The notes beneath the pieces are model-generated. The model had not been told where the DNA came from, did no database searches, and saw only the letters and a program-made list of their open reading frames with translations. The position numbers and the translations under genes were made by a program. From positions 5,890,001 to 5,954,000 of the forward strand of contig NC_089542.1 of assembly GCF_040115645.1 (NCBI RefSeq): 64,000 nt of DNA. Reading direction: 5' to 3'. Numbering within the stretch: position 1 is the stretch's first letter; each line of letters begins with the position of its first letter. Of the stretch, positions 24,168 to 35,769 are shown one piece after another. Origin of the DNA: Euwallacea fornicatus (Eukaryota; Arthropoda; Insecta; Coleoptera; Curculionidae).

Positions 24168-24878
24168 TACAGAGTGTTTCAGAACTATGGGCTCATGCTT
24201 TTAGGGATTGTTTAGTGCAACAATAGATGGCAGTATAAGAATCCATGTCCGCAAATGTTTCCCTGAGGAGCTACGGCGGTATGATGGAAAAATGTTTTTA
24301 TAGAGTTTTAGTACTTTTCATTTTAATTTATTGTCACAAAATAGCACAACAGAAATCGTTTAAAATGTTGTCCTTATACTTGAATGCATGATATTTGGAT
24401 CGTCAGTTCGGACAACATTCGATCGGCAGAAGTGGTCCAATTCCGTGGCCCTCTAGGTCGCCTGATCTAACACCTCTAGATTTTTTTTTCTGTGGGGACA
24501 TGTAAAATCTCTGGTTTATGAAACGCCAGTGGAAACAGAGCAAGACCTGACTGCATAAATCACTGCAGCATTTGAAGTCGTTTAAAATGATTATCAAATT
24601 CCTAGCCAAGCCCGCAGAGACCGTATATGTCGTTTAAACAGTTGCAGTGAAGTTCAAGGACGATATTTTGAACAATTACTGTAGTGTTGTTTGGTACAAA
24701 TAAGTTAAAGTAAAGCGTACTAAAACTTGATAACAACTATCGAACGAACTATCTTAAAACGTCGTAACAGTGTTCTAAAGCGACATTTGCGGACACGGGC
24801 TCTTATGCTCAGATGTCTTTTATTGTTGCACTGAACAATCCCTGGAAATTTAATCCCGTAGTTCCCAAATATCCTATA
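24168..24878 (+). mobile_element. Internally deleted ITm element with TIRs of about 100 bp
   Basis: The left TIR begins TACAGAGTGTTTCAGAACTA and continues through GGATTGTTTAGTGCAACAAT to GTCCGCAAATG near 24260. The right TIR, in complement from 24878, begins TATAGGATATTTGGGAACTA and continues through GGATTGTTCAGTGCAACAAT to GTCCGCAAATG. The terminus fits TA-target elements. The element is 711 bp with only the C-terminal third of a transposase, so most of the gene was lost by internal deletion. Confidence 0.85.
24391..24690 (+). pseudogene. C-terminal transposase relic (SPDLTPLDFF type)
   Basis: One frame reads YLDRQFGQHSIGRSGPIP and then WPSRSPDLTPLDFFFCGDM before a stop. A frame change then gives SLVYETPVETEQDLT, and near the end RRDRICRL and VQGRYFEQLL. 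This is the order of the family's C-terminus: RWIGR-GP-WP-SPDLTPLDFFLWG, then VY-TP, then the GR-FE-LL tail. It is better preserved than the relic at 18779-19090. It lies inside the 24168-24878 element, in the same orientation as its left-to-right reading. Confidence 0.8.
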
Positions 24879-25705
24879 TATTGGAGAAATGATTTTCGCC
24901 AAGTACCAAAATTGGCAAATAATATACACAGTGTTTTGTAAAAAAAAATCGAATTTTGAATTTTAAGAGAATACTTTTATTAGTGCTTATATTTTGGAAA
25001 AAGGCTTGTAGATAGACATAAAAAGTTCTAATTACCCGACTTCCATTTGTCATTAGAATAGAGACTGCTAGTAATATACCGGGTGTTTCATTAAAAAAAT
25101 ATTGAATGCTCGAAATGGGATCACGATATACTGCAAACGTCCTTGACTGTTTACGTAGTGTATATAAAATTCAAGATTTTTTGCCTGAACTTTCTAATAG
25201 CTGCGGCAAACTTAATCAAAGTCAATAATATCATGATTTGACAACCTCGTGGGAGGATGATTATATCATTTATGTAAACAAGCCGATTACATTAAGGTTC
25301 ACCTGCGGACGGAAGCTTTTTTACACGTTTTTGACAAGCTGGTGGGCGCCATTTTCCGCAGAACTATTATTAAGACTGACAACCGCTAGGTCACATTACT
25401 CGACGGCAACTTCCAGCGTCTATGTAAACGCAGCTTTAGCGTAGGAAAGCTCCTTTCGGATGCTTTTATTTGTCGTCGGCAAGTTATCGCTCATCATTAT
25501 GATAATGAGTGGAGATGATCCTTGTCGTTGTGCGATATTGCCTTGTACACTTTATTCGAGGAGGGGCGCCATTTTTTCAGATGGTGAGTGCTCGTAAAAG
25601 CCAACGGAAACGAGGCGGTTGTCTTCGCAGATTCCACGTTTATGGTTAGGTATTATATTTGTATGTCGTTTTTGTATCGTATTTATGTAATGTAGTGACA
25701 AAATT
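24879..25705. other. Intronic DNA; solo transposon end and a GC-richer unique stretch
   Basis: TACCGGGTGTTTCATTAAAA at 25077 is another solo ITm-style end. From about 25240 to 25640 composition is more balanced and unlike the transposon-derived parts, possibly unique DNA. No exon with matching phase and splice sites was found there. Confidence 0.35.
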
Positions 25706-25768
25706 GTATATACACACACACACGCACACACACACATACACGTACAAATATATATATATATATATATA
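25706..25768. repeat. Compound microsatellite (CA)n then (TA)n
   Basis: A run of CA repeats with single interruptions is followed by a run of TA repeats. It ends where a transposon-like terminus TAGGGTGTTTCTTAATGATC begins at 25767. The TA tract is a natural target for TA-specific elements. Confidence 0.9.
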
Positions 25769-26608
25769 GGGTGTTTCTTAATGATCTGCGGATATTTTAA
25801 GGTGGGGTTTTACTTTAAAAAAAAAATTATAATTTGTCATATAAATTATGTTCCAAAAATTCTTCGTTACGAAAACGCAACACTAAAAAGCTTTAGAAAA
25901 GAAATTGGAATTAACGAATATTTCGGAAACCGCTTGAGATGTTTCAATGAAGTTTGGTATGTAAAGGCAATTTATAAAAGGGAGTTAATTGCAATATAAA
26001 TATGCATTTAAGTGCAAACTCATTTAAAACTATTTTAATACAACAAATGAAACAATTCAAAATTTAACTCATGAGTTGACGTCGTAATAAAACATAAATT
26101 ATAACTAACAAAAAACAAAAAAATATATTTTTACAATAAATATTAAAAATTACCCGACAAAAAATAAAACTAAAAGAACAGATTTTAATAACAACAAATT
26201 TTCTTTTTTAACTTTTTAATTAGATAACAATCAGTTGCGCATCTTTTTTTTTTATATTGAACTTCTTCAAGTAATATTGTAATAAAAAATAAGAAACAGA
26301 GTTAGTTCACTCTTAAGTGAAAACCATGTTTCGAAATATTTCGATCTTCCTTTATAAGAAAATCGTTTTTTCTCAAGATGAAAGGTATTTTTGGAGCAAG
26401 TAAATTTTTTTTATTAAGAGTGATTTTTTGTCGAAAAATGCAAAGTTTAGTCCAATAGGTGAGGCGCAAATTAAATTAAAACAATTTAACTACTTCAATT
26501 AAACATCCCTAGGGATTAGCACATATTCAAAATTTTATAAACATTTGTTAACGTTCTATTGCGTCAGACTGCTGGACCAGTTATCTCACATCCATAGATA
26601 TATAAATA
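25767..26608. repeat. Solo transposon end, then AT-rich filler
   Basis: The terminus at 25767 continues as TE-like sequence for roughly 200 bp. No inverted partner is recognisable before 26608. The stretch at 26000-26300 is extremely A+T rich. Confidence 0.4.
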
Positions 26609-27334
26609 TACAGGGTATTTGGTAGAGAAACAGAAAATTGTCAACAGGACATAGATTTTTTTTTTTGAATCTGTGTAACCATATTTCTCCTTATACAAAG
26701 TCTCATTGTTTTTGAAATAACCATTTAGGGGGGAAAGTCGGAAGGACAAAGTAGAAGGGATAAGTAATTGCATTGGAAGTGGGCTATCTCATTTTGAAAA
26801 TAAAATTAATTAAGAGTAGTGTTTATTTAAATTTAATCTCGTTCATTTTACTCTGAATAATATTTCCTTTTATTCTTAGTTTTGTGAACTATAATTTTGT
26901 CACAATATCATATATCATTTGAAAGAGTACATACTAGAGAAGTTCGTAAGATTATTTTACTTCTTTGAACTAGTGCTACATTGGAGAAAATTTTGTTTCA
27001 AATGTAAGAATAAATAGTAGCCAAAGTGTTTTAACACATTAACTTGTCTATATGGTTGCTTATAGTTACAATTGTTATTTAATTTTTGTTGTACTTTGTC
27101 AATATACATATGAAGAACATTTAATGAAATATCTCCGAAAGCTACAAGTATTTATTATTAAAAAAATAGGCTTAATTGAATCAATTCAATTATTTCGTAT
27201 AAAAACCTAAGAAAGCAGATATTTCCAAAAACGATGGGATTTGGCATAGGGATAAATATGGTTATATAGATTCAAAATGACGCCATCTATCTTCCATTGA
27301 AAAGATTCTAGTGCGTTACCAAACGCCCTGTTTA
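26609..27334. mobile_element. Foldback element with arms of about 120 bp
   Basis: The left end TACAGGGTATTTGGTAGAGA is followed by GACATAGAT, TGTGTAACCATATTT and TCATTGTTTTTGAAATA. The right end, in complement from 27334, reads TAAACAGGGCGTTTGGTAAC, then AGATAGATGGCGTC, CTATATAACCATATTTATCC and CATCGTTTTTGGAAATATC. The centre is non-coding. The right end directly touches the next element through shared TA-rich sequence. Confidence 0.8.
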
Positions 27335-28019
27335 TACGGGGTGTTCCGTGAAGCATGCGCCAAAAAGGAATGTTATAATCTGGACATTAAAACAATTAGA
27401 TTTTATCCAACTAGCTTTATGAAAATGTTATTCATTTAGAATATACAGGAGATTAAAGATAATTTATATATTTGAATTAAATGTTATTTTATTAATTTGA
27501 CATGTAATTTAATTAAAATTGTTCACCGTATTAATAATCATTAAATTGTATTTACTTAATATCGTGCAATTACTTAGACACGTTATGACTTGTTGAAACT
27601 TGCCATATTTCGAAAACGGCTTGGATTAGTAAAATAAACGAGGCGTACTTTTTATATTTAAAAATTATAGATCTATTAATAATTCTGCTTAAAATCTCAA
27701 TTTTTGCAGTTGAAAAAAAGTGGGAGCATGAATGTACACCCTATAGGCTGTAACTAGCGTCTTGGTTTTCGAAATTCAAATCTCATAAAATATTCTTTTT
27801 AGCGATTTCAAAAAAACATAAGTACAAAATGTGGACAGGATGTCTGCAAAACTACTCAATTTATTTAATTAAAGAAATTCAAATATAAAAATTAACTTTA
27901 GCCCTATGTATATTCTCAACGATTAACATTCTTCTAAGGCAAGGTGGGTTAAATCTAATTGTTTGAATGTCCAGATTTTAAGATTCCTTTTTGGCGCATT
28001 CTTCAGGGAACATCTTGTA
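27335..28019. mobile_element. Foldback element with arms of about 80-130 bp, abutting the previous one
   Basis: The left end TACGGGGTGTTCCGTGAAGC is followed by ATGCGCCAAAAAGGAATGTT, CTGGACATT and AAACAATTAGATTTTATCC. The complement of the right end (28019) reads TACAAGATGTTCCCTGAAGA, ATGCGCCAAAAAGGAATCTT, CTGGACATT and AAACAATTAGATTTAACCC. The arms are about 80 bp at high identity, with weaker matching further in. No coding capacity. Confidence 0.9.
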
Positions 28020-31000
28020 TAAATCTTAAGAATAGTAAAGATGACGGTTTGACAAAAGACGGTTGCAAGGTTGTCAGTTTGGCGTATCGTTGAAGTATAG
28101 GAAAATTTCAGGAAATAAAATGTACCCTGTAAGTGCTCTTGGTTGATTGATAAGTAATGAAATTTAATGGAAAATTGTTGAATAAACTTTCAGAGTTTCG
28201 CTTAGCTTTAAGGAAAGCGGGTGTAACTGATTCTTACACATAATCTTTTTGTAATTTGCCTATTTTAAGGATGAAAGTCAATACAATACAGTCTAATTCC
28301 TTAAATATCAATGGCGAGTTAAATATTAAGTAGAAAGCGGTTGAGTTAAAAATTCATTCTCCGAAAGATAGAAAGACGAGTCGCGTCTCCGACCCTGAAT
28401 CATTAATTTTGTCACAAAACTGCTTTTCAGGATTTTATTTACAATGCACAGCTTAACCGCTATTATTCAGAGTATGTCGCTTAACAGGTGACAGACTGGC
28501 CCCCTTGAGGCTTAAAATGTCAAAAAAGTTAATTAAAGTATTTTTTATTATCGTTATTCTTTGCGAAAAGCAACTTTCTCGTTGATGCGAAACCAATATA
28601 TTACGTCATAGAGAAGGCGATCTGTCCAGATTTACGAGCCATGGAAAGAATATAAGTCATTAAAACGTCTTTTTGGCCCGCGGGCATTTCGTTGTTCTTC
28701 CTGAAAAACCTGGAGCGCATCCTGCCATCGTTTTCCTGTTGCTTGGCGGGGAGCTCGTGGCATTTCCAAGTCGCTTTATTGTCTAGTTCGGTTCTTAAGT
28801 GATTTTTCTTTTCAGCTACTTCCAGGGAAATTTCAATAGCAACCCCTTCAGATATTTTTCAGGTTAAGGGGTTCGCTTTTACCAGGAATTTACAGTGGGT
28901 GATTTTCATTAACATCAAGTCAAAAATAGTAAAATCGTTAATTGATCTCACGAAATTATCTGTTGTTGAAATTATATTTAGTCCTCCTTTCAGTTAGGCA
29001 TTGTGCAGTTTAAGCCGTTACAAAGGCAAAGGCTTATCGATCACCTACCCTCTACAATATACCTAATAATTTAGCAGAAATATGATTTTAACGGAAATTA
29101 AACTTTTACAAAATATGACAGTTTTATTCCCGTACAATGAGCTCTATTATACAGTTTATTACACGCTCCGAGTAAATGACGCCCCAAAGGTCAAAGAATC
29201 CCTTTTGTGAGTCTTCGACGAACGTCGAATGCTTTTGTAGAGCTTTCGATCTATTTCCACGAATTATCATTTTTTAGGCAGCTCATTAACAATTTTTTAC
29301 TCCTTTAATAATGGGCGATTAATCGTTACCTTCAGTACATTTATATACATACACACACATTCAATTAATCGAAATTATTTAGAGCGAATTGATTGCTCCA
29401 TAGAAACCTCATAATATGAAGTATAACCTCCTTATTTATCGGGTAGGTTAATAGCAAATATAACGCAAAGTTACTGAATCTAGCCGGAATTTAAAGCAAA
29501 TTTTGATATGATGATGTAGGGAAGTTAATTATAAAAATTTCGTAACTCAAAAGAAACGACTGACAGGCCAATATCGATATATCAACCTTATTGCATGAAC
29601 CAATTCCATGGCATAATATGGCCGTCGACCTTTTTAACTGGAATACCATTTAAATAAGCCATTTAAGTTAGTTGGGTCATTTTGGGGCAAAGTTTTACCA
29701 TTTTGTGTATCATAGAGGATTTCCTGTAATGGATGGGAGAAGTAGTGGGAAAGCTGCAATAAGCAACCCTCGGCCGAGGGTGTATTATAAAGGTAAATTG
29801 ATTTAATTTCGTCACCTAAACGATGAAAAAGCACATAATGCACTAAGAAAACTATTGATGTTAGTTTATTCTTCATTTATACAGGGTATATACGCCATAA
29901 TACTATGCAAAATAATAAAAAATGCTAATAGATCCATGGTCATAAACGCAGCATTTTCGACATACAGGATGGTAGAGTTTCGCATTATTGCTCATATTTT
30001 GCGATTATTATATACTCAGACAGTTGTCATGATATTTTTATTAGTTTTTTGCTGAATCATCATCTTTTAGTTTGTCAATTTGCGGGTATATTCAGGAGTC
30101 GTGCAATGCTCATGACCTTTTTCGAACTTGATGCTTCAATCTTCAATTTCCATCAAGTTGTTTTATTTATTAAATCTTCTTCCGACATTTAGATTATTGA
30201 TGCGTTTCAATTTCCCAAGCTCTGAAATTTTCTTGATTAATGTTCGACGGAGCTGGGCTTCAAGGTTTCAAGTGAGGGATGAAAGTTGCCGTTGGGGTTT
30301 AGGGAAACGACCTCAATGCAAATCTTATAAACTTTCTTGGAAATTCATCCAAGGCCTCCATTGAATAGAACCTCGCTCCGAAGTGTCATTTGAAGATTTC
30401 TTGTTAGCACTGTTGCTTGCTCGTTCCTATTTTATTGTTTTTTTCAAATCCCCTTGGTAAATTTTATTTCTTCTTGGTCAATCTCCCTTCGTTTTGAGTT
30501 ATGTGATTTTCTTATTTAATTAATTTTACAAGCGCTGGATTTCTTGTCATTAATTGTCATACTTCAAGGCTTCCATTCTCGTATCATTATTCCTACAATT
30601 CTCGGAAATTAAAGTTTTGAGTAGTCAACATTTAACACATTTCTTTCGCTCTTCTGAGACATCTGAGTTCACTGCAACTGATTCTACAGCAACATGAGAG
30701 TACGGGAATGACATTTGTGTTGATGTCGATTGTTGCGAAAATCCGCCAATTTCGTTGGATAAAATTCACTTCATTCATTCATTTTCACTCTCAAAAGTTT
30801 CTATAGAAACAGGGGTATCTCAATTCGTCTCGAACTTGTGCAAATTTCTCAAATGCGTAAATTTTTTCCCAATTTTCTTGATATGCCACTATTCTTGGTT
30901 TTGAACTCTAAATTGAAGTTTCAATAATCGAGAAGAGTTAGCGGGCAATTTTGCCTAGATAGATGTCTACAGCGGCCTTCCAGGACGTAGAGAATTTCGA

Positions 31001-31314
31001 GAAATTCCGTTTTTTATCTTTTTGAAATGAATTAAATTAAATATTGGAGGATCATTATTATTATTATTTTCTCACTTTTTTTTACATTTGTTCCTAGATT
31101 GGAAAGTTAAATTGAAGTTTCAAGAATTTAATGTTTTGGTCTATTCATAACTTAAGATTTAAGTGAGGTCTTCTTGCGCTTGGTGTCTAAAAAAAACCGG
31201 GACATTACCTTGCCACGTAAGCTCTGTGTCCAATGCGGTAACACTCCTTATCCCTATAAAACCCCTAACCATTCTAATCCGCCTCTTTGCTTTACATTCC
31301 CACCGTCCATCCAG
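28020..31314. other. Intronic DNA; two solo transposon ends, otherwise unremarkable
   Basis: TACAGGGTATATACGCC at 29880 and TACAGGATGGTAGAG at 29963 look like solo termini. The stretch around 28590-28850 is GC-richer and unique-looking (GGCCCGCGGGCATTTC, GGCGGGGAGCTCGTGG) and might be a regulatory element. No gene was recognised. Confidence 0.4.
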
Positions 31315-31567
31315 CCGTCTTTGCCCGAGATACAATCGATTCCCAATGGACGAAAACCAAAGTAATAAAATCCGTGGAGTTCAAAGATTTTGTGGACATG
31401 CGGCGGTTTCCGGTAATCGAGTTCCGGTCGCCCTCCGGTCCGGAGTCACCCCCCAAGAGACGACGCCCTGTATACGCTCCGACAGCGTTTAATGATCAAT
31501 TCGATTTACACGTTTGCAAATTACGTTCCTGTTTATTCTGATTCCCTCCAAGGAGTGAATCAAGACG
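31315..31567 (+). other. Possible non-coding or alternative exon (splice-site pair only)
   Basis: A pyrimidine-rich tract ending CCACCGTCCATCCAG/CC (31314) resembles an acceptor. GAATCAAGACG/GTAAGT (31567) is a near-perfect donor. Composition between them is GC-richer than the surroundings. One frame (to 31541) contains SPSGPESPPKRRRPVYAP, which looks protein-like, but all three frames stop before the donor, so it cannot be a normal internal coding exon here. It may be a non-coding RNA exon, an alternative 5' exon, or chance. No database family is recognised. Confidence 0.2.
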
Positions 31568-32144
31568 GTAAGTTAATAACGATGATATATGACTCATCGT
31601 TCAATTATTCAGGACCGTATTATATCTGGAGAGGTAAAAAGGGCCAAATAGGAACGTCAAAAGATTAGATTTTACGTGCCCGTTACGGTCCCTAACAATG
31701 TTTGCCGCGGATGTGGGAAGCGGTCAATGGTAAATATGTTTCAAATTGAATTTGGAAACGCAATTTCTTTCCTCCGAGATCGAAACTTCCGTGTTTTTGT
31801 GTCAGATTATTGTCTCTTATTGAGTTCTACGTGATTGCACAAATATGAAGGTATCTTACATGCTGGAGGACAATTTGAATTAATTTTTTCGGATTAAAAG
31901 AACTTTCGAAATGAATTCCATAATTTGGGGGAGGGTGTGTTCCCAATAATGCATCAACTAGACCATTCTAACGGTTTCCCCCTCTCTCCATATGCCATGA
32001 AGTAAAGAGGCGTAAAACTTTTTGAGGAGGTTTGAGCGTCCAACTTGGTGTTGAAGCGCCCTGAGAAAATAGTTCATGTCAGTTGATTTGACTTTCCAGT
32101 GAATAAAAAAAAATCAATAATTTTCAATTTTGAAGGTATTTTTA
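31568..32144. other. Intronic DNA, nothing recognised
   Basis: No structure seen. It holds the 3' flank of the minus-strand gene at 32145-32888. A close polyadenylation hexamer for that gene was not found; the nearest AATAAA on the minus strand is around 31532. Confidence 0.35.
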
Positions 32145-32888
32145 TCATGGATCGAAGCCTTCATCGGAATAATTGCGAGAGGGTTTGCAAAGGGTGGATT
32201 GTTCATTTTTCTGATTGGATACAATTTTCTTCTTTTGTTTGTCCAACGAAGTCCGCCTATGTGCTGAACTCTTCTTTTTTTTCTTCTTTATCTTCTTCTG
32301 TTTGCAGTTGGTATACTCCTTTCTGCAATTTTTGCTTTGAACGCCCGATTTAGTCGGTTTGGATGTTTCAGTGTCGGTGTTGCTGCAGCTGTTTGCAGCA
32401 GGCACAACTGTCCCAGATAGAAGATTCTTCAGGAATTTCAGAGACTGACACTCGCAGTGATTTTCGTCTGCAGTAGATTCAACTTCAGAACTCCTCACTG
32501 GACTTTCGGACTTCGGCTTCTTCAAAGCAATCCCTCCATACGAGCTCCCAGCACTGCCCTTCCTCTTCCGGAATGGGAAAATATCCTCTATTCTCTTTGT
32601 CTCCTCTTTCAAACAAATGGCGGACACCAATTGCAATCGGGCAGCGGGGCTGATCAGCGAATATCGGTCATTGATTTTTATGACAAATTTGAGATCTTGG
32701 GCCGTTAGCAAGGCACTTTCAATCTGGCTTCGGATGTCTCCTCCCAAATCATAGGTGTGCTCCATAAATTTGACCAAGTCTCCAAATTTGATACTGGTGT
32801 TACCTTTGGCATCCTGGAGGGTATTGAGAGCCGACAGCACATTGTGTACAAAGCTCTTTCTTATGCAGCAACGTGCTTGGGGAATCAT
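32145..32888 (-). CDS. Intronless gene: lysine-rich protein with a linker-histone-like winged-helix N-terminus
   Basis: An uninterrupted 247-codon frame, by far the longest in the window. Residues about 8-90 (RKSFVHNVLSALNTLQDAKG, later FGDLVKFMEHTYDL, IRSQIESALLTAQDLKFVIK, DRYSLI) have the pattern of a histone H1/H15-like winged helix: three amphipathic helices, a basic strand, and Y-S-L before the end. Insect DUF4777-type proteins share this look; the match is by eye. The rest is low-complexity: FRKRKG and LKKPKSESP (nuclear-localisation-like), a Ser/Thr/Cys-rich linker, then KKIKKKKKKSS near residues 200-210 and a basic tail. A nuclear DNA- or chromatin-binding role is inferred. ATG at 32888 is the first Met after an in-frame stop about 13 codons upstream. 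It lies antisense inside the LDLa gene's intron 1. A retrocopy or a germline-expressed nested gene are both possible. Confidence 0.7.
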   Translation of the reverse strand: MIPQARCCIRKSFVHNVLSALNTLQDAKGNTSIKFGDLVKFMEHTYDLGGDIRSQIESALLTAQDLKFVIKINDRYSLISPAARLQLVSAICLKEETKRIEDIFPFRKRKGSAGSSYGGIALKKPKSESPVRSSEVESTADENHCECQSLKFLKNLLSGTVVPAANSCSNTDTETSKPTKSGVQSKNCRKEYTNCKQKKIKKKKKKSSAHRRTSLDKQKKKIVSNQKNEQSTLCKPSRNYSDEGFDP

Positions 32889-33799
32889 CTTACATACTTC
32901 AAAAAATTTGTCTCGATTGGCATATTATTGTCACAATGAACGTTTTTGGTTGGGGGGTTAGGGGGCAATATGTTAAAGTACTGACAGTTTTATCTAGAAG
33001 TCAAACTCCACGAAAACCAAGGAAATAAACAATGATGTGCCCTTATTTCTTCATTTATATCTTTTTGGTAAAGTTGTCTAGATTTAGATTTCTTGAGATT
33101 CAATTCAATAAAATCTACCAAAATATATTTTAGTTCCTGAGATTTGATAGCAGCTTAGTGACTCTTTTCCACATTCAGAAAGTACCTTTAGAATAAACAT
33201 ACCTCAAACTGCATTCTCAAAGCTCTAGATGACTCCAGACCTGACACAAAGCTCAATTGACGAATCCTGGTCCTATATGGAACCCACATCAGCTGACTAT
33301 ACAAGAAAATTTACACCTCAAATATTTCTTAGCTTTGCTTAAAATGTTTAATGTTGTCAGATACATATTTTTGATAAAAATTTTAAACTAATCGTTTCTA
33401 AATATGACCTCTATAAACCTGCACACACCGGTTTGTCATATCTCTTTTAATATCTGAAATACGAATTGTAATGGTTTTCAAAGCACTGCTAAACTATTCA
33501 AACTCAGTGGCGGGCACATACTTTTTTTTGACCGAGGTTTATTTACTCTTGTATTTACTACTGGTACGTATACTCGAAATAGTAAAACAAACGCTGTAAA
33601 TAGATTTTTGAAGCTAGCCTAAACAAAAGAGCACTTAAAATTTTTCACCGCGGTATATACCTTAATTTAACACTCAACAGTGGCGTGCGAAAGCTTTAGA
33701 GTTGAAAGTCTTGACAACTTTACCAAGAGGATAAAATGCATGAAGAAGTTGAAGTAAGGAGTATTAGTCAGTTTTACGGTTTCCATAGAAATTATCTTC
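32889..33799. other. 5' flank of the antisense gene and intronic DNA
   Basis: This contains the presumed minus-strand promoter, but no convincing TATA box or initiator stands out. Short stretches resembling the repeated motif described at 33800-34020 occur near 32990 (TCTAGAAGTCAAACTCCACG) and 33066. Confidence 0.35.
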
Positions 33800-34020
33800 C
33801 AGGTAAATTTTCCAGGCAATAAAACGACGAAATAGGGCAGAGAATTGGTCAATTTCTCAATTTCCATGGAAATGATCTTGCTGGCAAAGTTACCAGGATT
33901 TAGGCCCGGTTTTTCAAACTTCTAGTAACTTTCCAGCAAGATTATTTTCATGGAACTGGAGAAATTGGCCAATTCTCTGCTGTGATTTCATCGTTTTTAA
34001 GGAAATTGTTTTCTATCAAA
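33800..34020. repeat. Short inverted repeat, arms about 90 bp
   Basis: The left arm includes GCAGAGAATTGGTCAATTTC, TCAATTTCCATGGAAATG and TCTTGCTGGCAAAGTTACC. The right arm (33905-34020), in complement, includes GCAGAGAATTGGCCAATTTC, CCAGTTCCATGAAAATA and TCTTGCTGGAAAGTTACT. The spacer is only about 25 bp. Weaker relatives of the same segment occur near 33070, 33780, 34335, 34545-34620 and 35330, so this is a dispersed local repeat family. Confidence 0.7.
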
Positions 34021-35769
34021 GATAGCAGGAGTTTGAAAACCCCGACTACAATAGTTTGTGTTACATTCAATATTTATTCTATTAACTGACTGGAACTAAT
34101 CAGACCTTAGGGAAGACTAACCGAAACCTTTAGGAGATATTAAAGGATGGTATTTAATGTCGCCATACTTAATTTGGTTATGGAAAAATCAGGTGTGTCG
34201 GCATCAATCAAAAAGGAAAGTGATGGATATGATTTTAGGGCAATTAACCTAGATAATGGTTCATTCTCCGGAAGATAATTCCTTTCTAAATCTAGGAAAT
34301 ACAGGTCAATGATCCCTTGTCATATCGTTTTTATGCAAAGTATTTTCCAAGTAAAGTTACCTAGGCTTGATATTTCAGCATTATTGAAGAATACAAAGTT
34401 GTTCACAAATTGAAATGAGAGTCTTGCAAATGGTACGTTGCTTCATTTCAAAGAAACTACGCTTCTGCTAAACTTATTCAGCACTGCAATAGTCTGATCG
34501 TAATTTCCAATAGAACAAACTATTGGCAATTTTATCTAGAAAATAATTTCTATGGAAACCAAGAAACCGAAAGTATAACTCTGGAAATTATGCTCTTGGT
34601 AGTGAAGTTGTCCAGAGTTTGACTTTTCGATATTAAATGGGATCTAAGTAAACTATTGGTGAGAAGCAAAAAGTGCAAATTTTGGAGTGAATCTAAACGG
34701 CAGACGATCAAAGCAAAATAGACCAACGATGATTTACATCCGGCAACTCGGATGCTTATTACTTTCAATTAGTGTTATGAACGACTGTGGATTGCACGCA
34801 ATTAAAATGCTGTGTTGAAGCTTTTTGTTGATTAAAACTTTAAATCTTTTCGCATTCGTTCTTTGGTACAGAACCGAACTCTCAATCGCCTTATGAGCGA
34901 CCGAGGCGAAGCCGAAATACCCGCCCCCCCCTAAATCCTGCTCTGCCACCACATTCCAGTCAATTAATGCTAAAACCTTAAAAACTAACCGCCATAATTT
35001 GGGTGTTAATTAAAAACGGATTTGAGATTTCTGTTCTATATAGCTTTGAAACTATTGCAGTCACGAACGAAGTTTAGCATGAGCGATTCAATTGGTAAGG
35101 AGAATTGCGAGACTATTTGTCAGCATTTGGTAATGGTGGTTTTTTACTTCATTAGGGTCGAAGTACGAATGTGCTGTTAACTTTAACTATAAGCTATGTG
35201 ACAGGAATCTGACCATTACTAACGCTTTTTTTCTACTTTGAAAGTCGGTTTACACTGAGGGTTAGCTGCGCATTAATAATTGTGTATTAAAACATTAAAT
35301 AATCGAAATACTTTTAGTAAATTGGCAAGGGCAAAGTTTCTATGGAAGCTAAGGAGCTAATATTTGAAAATATCTTTTCTTTAGACCAGCTTATAAAAAA
35401 GTGCTGAACGTGCAATCTAAGATGAAATATTAGTATTGATACTTTGTTACGTACACCTTTTCTGTTAGCACAAGCGGAAAAGCTGAGCAGAAAAGCAATA
35501 AATCCCGCAATTTTCCAAATCAATTCTTGATGCAGCCATTGCCTAAAAGTCAACATTAATTACTAATAGGTCCATTAAAGGTTAAATTAAAATGGAAAAT
35601 ATATTGGCAAAAGTTTGCTAATTTGAGTTTAAAGGAAGCCAAAACACTTTCAAGTGTATTTTTGGTCTGACATTAATTATTGACTGTATAGTTTAGTCAA
35701 AATGCATTTTGAAATTATCTGAATATACCTGTGGAATGATTCCATTTAACCTTTGAGACAAGACTCTTG
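34021..35769. other. Intronic DNA with degenerate copies of the preceding repeat
   Basis: Besides motif relatives near 34335 (AAGTAAAGTTACCTAGGCTT), 34545 (AATTTCTATGGAAACC) and 35330 (GCAAAGTTTCTATGGAAGC), nothing was recognised. Confidence 0.35.
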
